A stretch of DNA of 64,000 nucleotides, from NCBI GenBank assembly GCA_965277735.1, contig CBDIDO010000003.1, positions 1,426,001 to 1,490,000 of the forward strand. The letters run 5' to 3'. Positions 10,506 through 19,483 of the stretch are shown here, piece after piece; the stretch's first letter is position 1; each line of letters starts with the position of its first letter. The stretch is from RH-AL1 sp965277735. GTDB lineage: Bacteria > Pseudomonadota > Alphaproteobacteria > Rhizobiales > Beijerinckiaceae. The notes beneath the pieces are model-generated. The model did not search any database. It was not told where the DNA came from and saw only the letters and a program-made list of their open reading frames with translations. Made by a program: the position numbers and the translations under genes.

Positions 10506-13500
10506 TTACGCGATCCGCCCCGCCGCATGCGCGAGCATCGTATAGACCTTGCCCGAGTCCGAGCCGAGGTAGCCGCGGAGCACGCGGTCGTCCGGATCGT
10601 CGTTCTGGATCTGCGACAGCAGACGCTCGAACTCCTGCACGTAGCGGTCGACGGTGGCGCGGAAGCCGCTGTCGTCCTTGTAGCGGCGGCGGATGTCGTC
10701 GAACGTCTGCGCCCCGCGACCCTTGTAGATCGAGGCGTTGAACGCATCGTCCTCGCCGCGCCGGTAGCGCTCCCAGGCGTTGGCGGCCGCATCGGGATCG
10801 ACCATGCGCGCGATGTCGGTCGAGATCGCCTCGAGCGGCGCCGCGGCGCGTCCGTCGCTGCGCGGCTGCGCCTGGCCGTTCGTCTGCTGCGGCTCGTCGT
10901 CGAGCGAGGCGCGGGCCAGAAGGTCCGACATCCAGCCACCCTGAGCACCACCTGGGCCGCGCTGGCCCGGCGAGGGCGGCCCCTGGCGCTGCGCCTGCTG
11001 GCGAGCCCGCTCGAGCCGCGCCTGCTCCTCGCGTGCGACCTCGAGCCGGGTCTGCTGCTGGCGCTCCTCTTCGCGCTGCCTTTCACCCTCCCGAACCTGC
11101 GAGAGCCGCGCCTCTTCCTGCCGCGCCTGTGCCTGTCGTGCCTGCTCCTGCTTGGCCTGCTCCTGCTTGGCCTGTTCGCGGCGCGCCTCTTCCTGGCGTT
11201 CCTGCTCGCGTCGCGCGGCTTCGAGGCGCGCCGGTGCGTCGCTATCGACCTGCGGGCGATCCGCCGGGCGCTGCGCCGGCTGGTTCGGCAGCGAGGCGTC
11301 GAACGAGCGGCCCGAGCGCGTGATGATGTCCGTCAGCTCGCCCAGGGCCCGGATCTGCTCGCCGACGACGCGGCGCATCGCGGCCGCCTGCTCGCTCGTC
11401 TCGCGCGGCAGCTCGATCGCGTTGCGGCGGACTTCCTCGCGCGTCGCGGAGAGTTCGGCCTCGATCGATTGCGACAGGCCGCGCATGGAGGCGGCCGCCT
11501 CCTCGAAGCGCTGCGTCGATTGACCGAACACGTGATCGATCTCGCGCGTCGCCTGGTCGTAGGCCGCGCGCAGCGCCGCGGCGGTGCGCTCGCGCTCCTT
11601 GCCGGCATTGTCGCGGATCGCCGCGAACTGCTGGTCGATCATACCCGTCGAGGCCTGCGAGTTTTCGGCCAGGAAGGTGCCGATGTCGCGGGCGCGCGAC
11701 TCGGCCTTCTTGAAGCTGTCGTCGATGAGCCCGGAGAACGAGCGCATGACGTTCTCGAAGTCCTCGTGCTTGGCGGTGATCGCCGCGAGCAGGCCGCCGA
11801 GCGCCTCCTGGCGGGCACCGAGCCGCTGATCGAGATCGCCCTGCGTCGCTGCCAGCTGGTTCGAGGATTCGGCGATCGTGCGGTGATGGCCGGCGAGCGC
11901 CTCGGCCACGCCGCCGGCGTCGGCGAGCGTGCGGCCGGCGTTCTCGTTGATCCGGTCGATATGACCGGAGACCTGGCCGAGCGAGCCCTCGAATGCGGCG
12001 ATCTGGGCCGCCATCGCGTCGCCGAAGCCCGAAAGATTGCCGTGCGCGCTGCCGAGCATGTCCTGCAGCATCGCGCTCTGCGTGGTCAGCCGCTCGATGA
12101 TGCCGGTGAGGTCGCCGCGCACCTTGTCGTTGGCGGCCGCAAGCGACAGCACCGAGGTGGCGACACCGCCTTCGATCGAGGCTTTCAGCGCCCGTGCCGA
12201 GGAATCGATGGCGCCGGCAAGCTCGCCCTGGCGGGTCGAGAGCGCCTGCAGCGAATGCGCGAGGCTGGCGTCGATCGTTTCGACGAGCTGGCCGCCTGCG
12301 GCGGCGAGCTCGGCCGCGGCCGAGTTGCCGTGCTGGCCGAGCGCCGCGACGAGGCGGTCGCCGTGATCGCCGAGCAGCGTCTCGATCTCGTTCGAGCGCG
12401 CCTCGAGGCTGGCATTGAGGGCGCCGCCCCGCTCGCCGAGCAGGGTCTCGATCGCGGCGAGGCGCCCGTCGAGCACCGTGGCGATCTCGGCGACGCGGTC
12501 GGAAAGAGCCGTGCCGACATCGCCGGCGCGGCCGGCCATCACCGAGTCGAGCTCGTCGACGGCGCGCGCCACGACCTGACGCAGCTCGGTCGTCTCGCGA
12601 TCCAGCGTCGCATTCAGCCGCTGGGCGTGGTCGCCGAGCAGCGTGTCGATCGCGGAAGCGCGGTCGATCAGGCCGGAGGTCAGGCTGCGGCCCTTCTCGT
12701 CGAGCGCGGCGGAGACCATCGACAGCGGCCCGACCACGCGCTCGTTGAGGCGGTTGATATGGGTGTCGAGCTGCTCGCCGATCGTCGTCGAACGCTCGGC
12801 GAGGATGCCGGCGATGTCGGCGGCCTTGCCGTCGATATGGTCGGCTGCCTGGCGGCCGCCGTCGGACAGCGTGCGGGCGATCTCGAGCGTGCGCGCGGCA
12901 AGCTGCTCGTTGATCGCGGCGGCGCGCGTCGCGAGCCCGGTCTCGATGCGCGAGACCAGGGCCTCGAGCGATTGCGAGATGCCTTCCGCCCGCGCCAGAG
13001 CGCGTTCTTCCAGGCCGCCGATATGGCCCTCGAGCAGCGCGCCGGCCTCGACGAGGTGCTCGCCGATGCGGTCGTTGATGCCGGTGCCGTGGATCGCGAA
13101 CGTGTTCTCGATCGAGTTGATCCGGTCGGCCAGCGTGGCGTTGAAGCGCTCGGCATGCGCGCCGAGCTTGTCGCTCGCCTCGCTGCCCTGGCTGAGGAAG
13201 GCGTCCTGGAACGCGGCGACCTTGCCGGCCAGGCTCTCGCTGACGCGGTCGCCATGCATGGCGATCGCCGCGATCGACTCGCCGGCGATCTCGGCGAAGC
13301 GCGCGTTCAGCGCGTCGACCTGCTCGGCGAGGCTGGCGATCGCGTCGCGCGTGTTGGCGACGAAGCCCTCCTGCAACGCCTCGGCGTGCTGGCCGAGCGC
13401 GGCGGCGGTGGCTTCCGCGTTCGACGAGAGCTGCTCGTGCATGCCGTCGAGGTGGCCGGCGAGGTTGGCGACGGCGTCCTGGCCCGTCGCGTCCAGCCGC

Positions 13501-16019
13501 TCGTGCATCGCATGGGCGTGCTCGTCGAGCGCGGCGAGCGTCTGGCTCGTCGTCTCGGCGAGGCGGCCGTGCAGCGAGTCGACATGGCCGACGATCGCGT
13601 CGGCGATCTCGGACGAGGCCGACTGCAGGCGCTCGTGCATCTCGTCGCGGTGCGCTTCGAGCGCCGAGAGGGTCTGGCCGGTGGTGCCGTCGAGGCGGTT
13701 GGTGAGGGCTGTCGCGCGGCGGTCGATCTCGCCTGCGTGCTCCTCGATCGCGGCGATCGTCTTCTGCGTCGTGTCCGCGAGACGATCGTGCATCTCGGCG
13801 CTGTGCGTGCCCATTGCCTCATGGGCGTGGGCGAGGCGCTCGTTCAATTGGTCGGAATGCGTGGCCATCAGCGCCATGGTGGCAGCGGTCGCCTCGGCGA
13901 CGCGCTCCTGCAGCGCCTCGTGGTGGCCGGCGAGCATATGCGTCGCCTCGTCGGCGCTCGTGGCGAGACGCTCATGGATGTCGGCGTGGTGCGCCGCGAG
14001 GTCGTCGTTCGCCGCGGCGAGCCGCTCCTGGTAGCTGTCGGTATGCGCGGCCATTGCCGCCATCGTGTCGGCGGCGGTGGTGGCGAGGCGCTCGCTCATC
14101 TCGGAATGATGCGTGGCGAGCTGGGCGTTGGCGGCGGCGAGCCGCGTCTCCAGGTCGTTCGTCTGCGCGGTGAGCGCGGCCGTGGCCTCGCTGGCGGTGG
14201 TGCCAAGCCGCTCGTGGAAATCGGCGTGGTGGGCGGCGAGCTGGTCGTGCGTCTCGGAGAGCCGCTCGTGCAGCTGATCGGTGTGCGCGGCCATCAGCGC
14301 CATGGTCGCCGCGGCGCCCTCGACGAGGCGCTCGTTCATCGCGTCGTGGTGCTGGCTCAGCGCGCCAGTCGTCTCGGCGGCCGTGGCCGACAGCCGGTCG
14401 TGCAGCGCATCCGTGTGCGAGCCAAGCGCGGCGGCGATCCCGTCCGCCGTTTCGGCGAAGCGCTGGTGCAGCGTCGAGCCGTGCTCCTCGAGGCGCGAGC
14501 TGACGCGGCCCTGCGTCTCGTCGAGCAGGGCGGCGAGGTTGGCATGCGAGGCGTCGAAGGTGGCGGCGGCCGCCTGCGACTGCTCGGCGATGAGCGCAGC
14601 GGTGCGCTCGCCGGCCTCGGAGATATTCTGGTGCAGGGTCTCGCCATGAACGCCGACGATCTCGTGCAGCCGGTCGCCGGTCTCGGCGAGGCGCACCGCG
14701 AGATTGTCGCCGCGCGAGACGATCTCGTCGGATATGCGGGTGCCGGTCGTGTCGAGGCGCTGGAGCAGCGCATCGCCGGCGGTGGCGATCTTGGTCTCGA
14801 TGCCGCCGGTCTGCGAGCCGATTGCATGCGTGACGTTCTCGGTCGCCTCGCGCAGGCGCTCGATCATCTCACTGCCCGAGGAGCCGATGGTCTGCGTGCA
14901 ATTGTCGCCGGCGGCGATCAGCGCCGTGCGGATCTCGTCGCCCTTCGAGCCGAGCGAGCCGGTGACGCGCTGGCCGGCCTCGTCGAGGGTGGCAGCGAGG
15001 CGCTCGGCGACGCCATCGAGGTCGCGCGACAGGCCCTCGTGCGCGCCGGAGATGGCGCCGCGGACCTTCTCGGCATTGGTGACGATCGCCTCGCGCTCGG
15101 AGGACAGCTCCTCGATGAGCGAGCGCACGCGGCGCTCGTTCTCGCCGAACGAGCGCTCGATGTTCGAGACCTCGGAACGGACCAGCGTCTCGAGCTCGCC
15201 GGCACGCGCCAAAGCACGCTCGATGCCGTCGCCCATCGAGGCGATCTCGCGGCGGATCGCCTGCGACAGCGTCACCATCTGCTCGGTGGCGATCGCCTCC
15301 GGCTCCGCCAGGCGCACGGCCACCTGCATCATGGAGCGCGCCGTCATGCGCACCTCCTGGGTGCGGCGGGTCAGCGCGGCGGTCATGAAGAAGAACAGCA
15401 GCGGGCCGACGATCGCCAGCGCGACGAGCGCGGTCTTCGGCTGCAGGACGGCGGCGCCGGCGAGCTCGGCGCGGTCGGCATAGAGGTAGAAGGCGCAGAC
15501 GCCGATCCAGGCCACCGCGGCAAGGCCGGCGATGACCATCGGCGTCCGGCTCGGCTTGATCTGCATCGTGCGCAGGATGGCGCCGACGCTCTCCTTGTCG
15601 TCGTTGGCGGCGGCTGCGGTCGGACGGGCGCGGGCGATCCGCTCGTCGGCCGCCGGCGGCTCGATCCGCTCGCGGCCGTTGCGGTCCGTCTGCGGGAGCG
15701 GTTCGTTGGCCGACATGTCGAGCCGGGGCTCGTTCGCCTGCTCGACGTCGCGCAGGGTGTCGCCGAACAGCTTGGAGGCGTCGGCCGAGGGCAGGCGGGG
15801 GGTGCGCGTCTCGTCACGGCGGCCGCCCGTGACCTCGGGGGCGAGCAGCGGATGGCGCTCGGGCGCGCCGAGCTCAGAGGCCCGCGCCGCCTGATCCTTG
15901 CCTTCGCCGTCGTGCTCGGGCGCGGTCTCGCTCGGCATCAGATCGGTGAGGTTCAGCGCCTCCTCGATCGCCGACAGGGCTGCCGCCGCAGGATCCTGCG
16001 CCTTGTTGGGGTTGGCCAT
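10506..16019 (-). CDS. Giant coiled-coil membrane protein, GPR/RgsE-like polar growth factor
   Basis: Encodes 1837 residues starting MANPNKAQDP. After an acidic N-terminal cytosolic region there are two transmembrane helices (about 160-180 and 193-213; the second holds LLFFFMTAAL). Some 1300 residues of helical repeats follow, with a recurring pattern around HxxxxxERLAxxxxxTMAAL, and then an Arg/Gln/Glu-rich coiled coil (about 1590-1676). The compact C-terminal domain includes FDDIRRRYKDDSGFRATVDRY. This layout, size and C-terminus match Growth Pole Ring protein of Agrobacterium and RgsE of Sinorhizobium, which form a ring at the growing pole and are needed for unipolar growth. The gene is divergent from an HPt protein. 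Assignment is by architecture, so orthology is likely but not proven. Confidence 0.8.
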   Translation of the reverse strand: MANPNKAQDPAAAALSAIEEALNLTDLMPSETAPEHDGEGKDQAARASELGAPERHPLLAPEVTGGRRDETRTPRLPSADASKLFGDTLRDVEQANEPRLDMSANEPLPQTDRNGRERIEPPAADERIARARPTAAAANDDKESVGAILRTMQIKPSRTPMVIAGLAAVAWIGVCAFYLYADRAELAGAAVLQPKTALVALAIVGPLLFFFMTAALTRRTQEVRMTARSMMQVAVRLAEPEAIATEQMVTLSQAIRREIASMGDGIERALARAGELETLVRSEVSNIERSFGENERRVRSLIEELSSEREAIVTNAEKVRGAISGAHEGLSRDLDGVAERLAATLDEAGQRVTGSLGSKGDEIRTALIAAGDNCTQTIGSSGSEMIERLREATENVTHAIGSQTGGIETKIATAGDALLQRLDTTGTRISDEIVSRGDNLAVRLAETGDRLHEIVGVHGETLHQNISEAGERTAALIAEQSQAAAATFDASHANLAALLDETQGRVSSRLEEHGSTLHQRFAETADGIAAALGSHTDALHDRLSATAAETTGALSQHHDAMNERLVEGAAATMALMAAHTDQLHERLSETHDQLAAHHADFHERLGTTASEATAALTAQTNDLETRLAAANAQLATHHSEMSERLATTAADTMAAMAAHTDSYQERLAAANDDLAAHHADIHERLATSADEATHMLAGHHEALQERVAEATAATMALMATHSDQLNERLAHAHEAMGTHSAEMHDRLADTTQKTIAAIEEHAGEIDRRATALTNRLDGTTGQTLSALEAHRDEMHERLQSASSEIADAIVGHVDSLHGRLAETTSQTLAALDEHAHAMHERLDATGQDAVANLAGHLDGMHEQLSSNAEATAAALGQHAEALQEGFVANTRDAIASLAEQVDALNARFAEIAGESIAAIAMHGDRVSESLAGKVAAFQDAFLSQGSEASDKLGAHAERFNATLADRINSIENTFAIHGTGINDRIGEHLVEAGALLEGHIGGLEERALARAEGISQSLEALVSRIETGLATRAAAINEQLAARTLEIARTLSDGGRQAADHIDGKAADIAGILAERSTTIGEQLDTHINRLNERVVGPLSMVSAALDEKGRSLTSGLIDRASAIDTLLGDHAQRLNATLDRETTELRQVVARAVDELDSVMAGRAGDVGTALSDRVAEIATVLDGRLAAIETLLGERGGALNASLEARSNEIETLLGDHGDRLVAALGQHGNSAAAELAAAGGQLVETIDASLAHSLQALSTRQGELAGAIDSSARALKASIEGGVATSVLSLAAANDKVRGDLTGIIERLTTQSAMLQDMLGSAHGNLSGFGDAMAAQIAAFEGSLGQVSGHIDRINENAGRTLADAGGVAEALAGHHRTIAESSNQLAATQGDLDQRLGARQEALGGLLAAITAKHEDFENVMRSFSGLIDDSFKKAESRARDIGTFLAENSQASTGMIDQQFAAIRDNAGKERERTAAALRAAYDQATREIDHVFGQSTQRFEEAAASMRGLSQSIEAELSATREEVRRNAIELPRETSEQAAAMRRVVGEQIRALGELTDIITRSGRSFDASLPNQPAQRPADRPQVDSDAPARLEAARREQERQEEARREQAKQEQAKQEQARQAQARQEEARLSQVREGERQREEERQQQTRLEVAREEQARLERARQQAQRQGPPSPGQRGPGGAQGGWMSDLLARASLDDEPQQTNGQAQPRSDGRAAAPLEAISTDIARMVDPDAAANAWERYRRGEDDAFNASIYKGRGAQTFDDIRRRYKDDSGFRATVDRYVQEFERLLSQIQNDDPDDRVLRGYLGSDSGKVYTMLAHAAGRIA

Positions 16020-16106
16020 CACGCGCCTCGCTCGAAACCGACCCGGGCAGCGCCGCTCTGCCGCAGATCGCAAACAACAGACTATTAACCAAATCCACCC
16101 TACAGG

Positions 16107-16523
16107 TTGAAGCGGGGGAATGAAACCAATCGGATCAGCGCTTTGCCAAACGTCGTTAACGCCGAGGCAGAGGCTGGGGCGGCCGCAGCGCCGGCTCAGG
16201 CCACGCTTGATCTTCCCTTCCTGGCCCAGCAGACCTTCGACGATACCGGGCTCGCCCGCGAGGTCCTGATCCTGTTCGCGGAGCAGGCGCGGCGCGTGGT
16301 GCCGAGCCTGCCCGATCTGGCGCCGGCCGCGCAACGGGATGCGGCCCATCTTCTGAAAGGCTCGGCCCGCGGCATCGGGGCCTGGGCCGCCGCCGCGATC
16401 GCCGAGGCCTACGAGGCCGCCGACACCAGCGCGCGCCCGGCGATCCAAACCGACCTCGCCGCGACCTTCGCCGCGACGGAAGCCGCGATCGGCGATTACC
16501 TCGCGAGTCTCGACCCCGCCTGA
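16107..16523 (+). CDS. HPt (histidine phosphotransfer) domain protein
   Basis: The 138-residue product holds a helical HPt domain with the phosphorylatable histidine at residue 81 in AHLLKGSARGIG, the classic HxxKG(S/A) pattern. Such proteins relay phosphate between hybrid sensor kinases and response regulators in the cytosol. No kinase or receiver gene lies nearby, so its partners are unknown. It is divergent from the GPR-like gene across about 90 bases, which may mean shared regulation. The start is uncertain: the frame opens at a TTG, with no better ATG in frame before the domain. Confidence 0.75.
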   Translation: MKRGNETNRISALPNVVNAEAEAGAAAAPAQATLDLPFLAQQTFDDTGLAREVLILFAEQARRVVPSLPDLAPAAQRDAAHLLKGSARGIGAWAAAAIAEAYEAADTSARPAIQTDLAATFAATEAAIGDYLASLDPA

Positions 16524-16655
16524 CGCCCCGGGAGCCCTGCGACACGAGTAACCGCTTCGACCCCTATCCATCGCGCTGCCGCTTCTCTAAAACACCGGCT
16601 CCGCGACACGACGCGCACGACCCGGGTGGCCCGGGCACGCGAGGAACGGGATTAC

Positions 16656-16976
16656 ATGGCCTCCATCACCTTCACCGATTCCAAGGGCACAGCTCGCACC
16701 GTCGAGGGCGCCGAGGGCTCGACGCTGATGGAAACCGCGATCAAGAACAACGTCCCCGAGATCGTCGCCGAATGCGGCGGCGCCTGCGCCTGCGCGACCT
16801 GCCACGTCTATATCGACGAGCCGTTCATGGCCAAGGTCGGCAAGCCGTCGGGGATGGAAGAGGACATGCTCGACTTCGCCTACGAGGTGAAGCCGAACTC
16901 GCGCCTCTCCTGCCAGATCAAGATCACGCCGGCGCTCGACGGGCTGCACGTCACGACGCCGGATCGCCAGGGCTGA
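16656..16976 (+). CDS. [2Fe-2S] ferredoxin, adrenodoxin/Fdx type
   Basis: A 106-residue electron carrier with the ligand pattern C-x5-C-x2-C in ECGGACACATCHVY and the fourth cysteine in RLSCQIKI. The YEVKPNSRLSCQ segment is typical of vertebrate-type/bacterial Fdx proteins that serve cytochromes P450, Fe-S assembly or Rieske oxygenases. GAGGAACGGG precedes the ATG. The ferredoxin-NADP reductase gene starts 25 bases downstream, so the two probably act as one redox pair and share a transcript. Confidence 0.93.
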   Translation: MASITFTDSKGTARTVEGAEGSTLMETAIKNNVPEIVAECGGACACATCHVYIDEPFMAKVGKPSGMEEDMLDFAYEVKPNSRLSCQIKITPALDGLHVTTPDRQG

Positions 16977-17001
16977 CGAGCAACAACCGAGGAGAGCCGA
17001 G

Positions 17002-18051
17002 GTGACGCACGAGGTGCCCGGGTCCGTGATCGAGACCGACGTCGTCATCGTCGGCGCGGGGCCGGTCGGCATGTTCGCGGTGTTCGAGCTCGGTCTGCTC
17101 GACATCCGCTGCCACCTCATCGACATCCTGCCGAAGGCCGGCGGCCAGTGCGCCGAGCTCTATCCGGAAAAGCCGATCTACGACATTCCAGGCTATCCCA
17201 GCGTGACGGGGCAGGGGCTCGTCGACAAGCTGATGGAGCAGATCGAGCCGTTCCGGCCGACGTTCCATCTCGGCGAGATGGTCGAGGCGATCGAGACGCT
17301 TGGCGACGCCGAGGCGCCGTCGTTCCGCATCCGCACCGGCTTCGGCAAGGAGATCGCCTGCAAGGCGATCGTCGTCGCCGCGGGTGGCGGCTCGTTCCAG
17401 CCGAAGAAGCCGCCGATCCCCGGCATCGAGGCCTACGAGGGGACGTCGGTGCATTACGCCGTGCGCCGCATGGAGGACTTCCGCGACAAGGCGGTGGTCG
17501 TCGTCGGCGGCGGCGATTCCGCGCTCGACTGGACCTTGAACCTGCAGCCGATCGCGCGCCAGCTGACGTTGATCCACCGCCGCGACGATTTCCGCGGCGC
17601 GCCGCATTCGGTCAATGCGATGCGGACGCTGGTCGCCGAGGGCGCGATGGACCTCGCCATCGGCCAGGTCTCCGGCCTGCACGGGGCCGACGGCGCGCTC
17701 GAGGCGATCGACGTGAAGACCGCGTCCGGCGAGACGCGTGTGGCCTGCGAGCGGATGATCCCGTTCTTCGGCCTCACCATGAAGCTCGGGCCGATCGCCG
17801 ACTGGGGGCTCGGGCTGACCGAGAACCTGGTGACGGTCGACACCGAAAAGTTCGAGACGTCGACGCCGGGCGTCTTCGCCATCGGCGACATCAATTCCTA
17901 TCCGGGCAAGCTGAAGCTGATCCTCTCCGGGTTCCACGAGGGCGCGCTCGCTGCCCAGCGCATCCACCGCTACGTCTATCCGGAGAAGCGGCTCACCTTC
18001 CAGTATACGACGTCGTCGACCAGCCTGCAGAAGAAGCTCGGGGTGGCGTGA
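17002..18051 (+). CDS. Ferredoxin/flavodoxin-NADP reductase, thioredoxin reductase-like
   Basis: A 349-residue FAD enzyme passing electrons between NADPH and ferredoxin. It has the FAD dinucleotide-binding motif VVIVGAGPVGMFAVFELG near the N-terminus, the NADPH-binding motif VVVVGGGDSALDW near residue 165, and the second FAD motif PGVFAIGDINSYPG near residue 290. The thioredoxin reductase active-site CxxC is absent, as expected for the YumC-type FNR branch. Translation starts at a GTG with a GGAG site seven bases before it. Its last 59 bases overlap the 3' end of the converging exopolysaccharide gene. Confidence 0.92.
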   Translation: MTHEVPGSVIETDVVIVGAGPVGMFAVFELGLLDIRCHLIDILPKAGGQCAELYPEKPIYDIPGYPSVTGQGLVDKLMEQIEPFRPTFHLGEMVEAIETLGDAEAPSFRIRTGFGKEIACKAIVVAAGGGSFQPKKPPIPGIEAYEGTSVHYAVRRMEDFRDKAVVVVGGGDSALDWTLNLQPIARQLTLIHRRDDFRGAPHSVNAMRTLVAEGAMDLAIGQVSGLHGADGALEAIDVKTASGETRVACERMIPFFGLTMKLGPIADWGLGLTENLVTVDTEKFETSTPGVFAIGDINSYPGKLKLILSGFHEGALAAQRIHRYVYPEKRLTFQYTTSSTSLQKKLGVA

Positions 18052-19462
18052 GGCTCGCCTCGCGTTGGCGCGATGGTGCACTCGTCCGCTTGGGCGCGGC
18101 CACGGCCGCGCCGGAGGCGGCGATGCCGAGCAGTGCGTAGAACAGCGTGCCGAGATCGTAGACCGTGCCGACCAGGATCGACGGCACCAGCGCCACCAGC
18201 GCGCCGATCCGCGCCGCCCAGACGATCGCGCGCGACTCGTGCCCAAGGCCCGGCGACATCCGTGACAGCGTGACCCGCAGCATCAAAAGCACGAACAGGC
18301 CGAAGCCGATCGCGCCGAGGTTCGACAGCAGGACGAGCAGGTAGTTCGAGCCGCGCGTCGCGCCGATGCCGGCGCCGAGCCCATGCGTGTCCAGGAAGAC
18401 CTGCCAGGCCTGCGTGTTCCACGAGCCGCGCTCGACCGCGGAATCGGTCTGGCCCTTGGCGAGCAGGCTCTCCTCGATGACCTGTTGTGCGACATGCGCG
18501 ACGGGCGGCACGAGCAGGAACACGAGCCCGACGACGACGATGCCGCCACCGACGACGAAGAGCGCCAGCATCGGCGCGCGGCGCTTGCCGAGCGCGAGGC
18601 CGGTGATCGCCGCGTAGAGGAGAAAGCCCGCGACCAGGACGGCGAGGCCGGCGTAGCCGGCGCTCGAGGTCGCCAGCACGATGAAGAAGAACAGCAGCGC
18701 GCTGGCGGCGCCGGTGAAGCGCGGGCGGATGTTGGAGACGAACAGCGAGACGTTCACGCCGAGCAGGCAGAGCGAGAAGGTCGCGAAGCCCGACGCCTCG
18801 CTGAAGCTGCCGGAGATGCGCTTCAGGCCGCCGAGCTCGTCGTCGGTGAGGAAGGCGTAGTTCGCGGTGTGGACGACATCGAGGATGAAGCCCGTGTGCG
18901 TGGCGCTGGTCACGATGTCGAGGGCGGCAAAGAAGATGTCGAGCGAGGTGACGAGTATCAGCGCCGACAGCATCGCGTTGTAGCCGCCGGGCTTGCGCGC
19001 GAACGCGGCTGTCGCGCAGGCGGCCAGGAAGCCGCCGATCGCGTAGACCGATTGCGAGATGTTGCCGCTCGTCGGATGCAGCGGCATCGTGCCGCCATCG
19101 TTGTCGAGCGCGCGCGACAGCGAGAACACGGCCGTCTGCCCATCGAAAAGGCGCGGCAGCAGCATCGCCGAGCCGACGATCCAGAAGATCAGCAGGAAGA
19201 AGAGAAACAGCGGCCGTCGCGGCGCGATCTCGGCGGTGAGCAGGCCCATGCCGTCGCGCATCGAGACGAGGCGCAGCAGGAAGAAAAGCAGGAAGAAGTT
19301 CGCTGGCGTGATCGAGGCGCCGCCGAGCGCCGGCAGGTCGACTGCCGACGCCGAGGCGAGCACGATGAGGCCGAACATCGCCAGCACGGTGCGCCGGTAG
19401 CTGCCGAACTGGCACCAGATGCCGATGACGAGGACGATCGCGCCCGAGAATGTGGGGATCAC
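17993..19462 (-). CDS. O-antigen ligase/polymerase-like membrane protein
   Basis: The 489-residue protein has about ten to twelve hydrophobic segments and a larger polar loop after the middle (about residues 325-370, with ERGSWNTQAWQVFLDTHGLGAG). This is the arrangement of Wzy polymerases and WaaL ligases, and the RGSxNTQAW/GLGxGxGxxRxS loop is typical for EPS polymerases. It probably acts in the inner membrane on lipid-linked oligosaccharides. It is the last gene of a minus-strand cluster with two GT4 glycosyltransferases. The C-terminus, including the overlap with the FNR gene, is polar and Ser/Thr-rich and may be dispensable. Confidence 0.75.
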   Translation of the reverse strand: MIPTFSGAIVLVIGIWCQFGSYRRTVLAMFGLIVLASASAVDLPALGGASITPANFFLLFFLLRLVSMRDGMGLLTAEIAPRRPLFLFFLLIFWIVGSAMLLPRLFDGQTAVFSLSRALDNDGGTMPLHPTSGNISQSVYAIGGFLAACATAAFARKPGGYNAMLSALILVTSLDIFFAALDIVTSATHTGFILDVVHTANYAFLTDDELGGLKRISGSFSEASGFATFSLCLLGVNVSLFVSNIRPRFTGAASALLFFFIVLATSSAGYAGLAVLVAGFLLYAAITGLALGKRRAPMLALFVVGGGIVVVGLVFLLVPPVAHVAQQVIEESLLAKGQTDSAVERGSWNTQAWQVFLDTHGLGAGIGATRGSNYLLVLLSNLGAIGFGLFVLLMLRVTLSRMSPGLGHESRAIVWAARIGALVALVPSILVGTVYDLGTLFYALLGIAASGAAVAAPKRTSAPSRQREASLTPPRASSAGWSTTSYTGR

Positions 19463-19483
19463 GCGAGCGCTCCCAGGGCCGGG

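Noticed and set aside
10116..16088. A 1990-codon open frame on the plus strand opposite the GPR-like gene, running through rnpB
   Set aside because: It crosses the RNase P RNA gene and mirrors the repeat-rich coding strand. The minus frame has membrane helices and a recognisable C-terminal domain, and the plus frame has neither.
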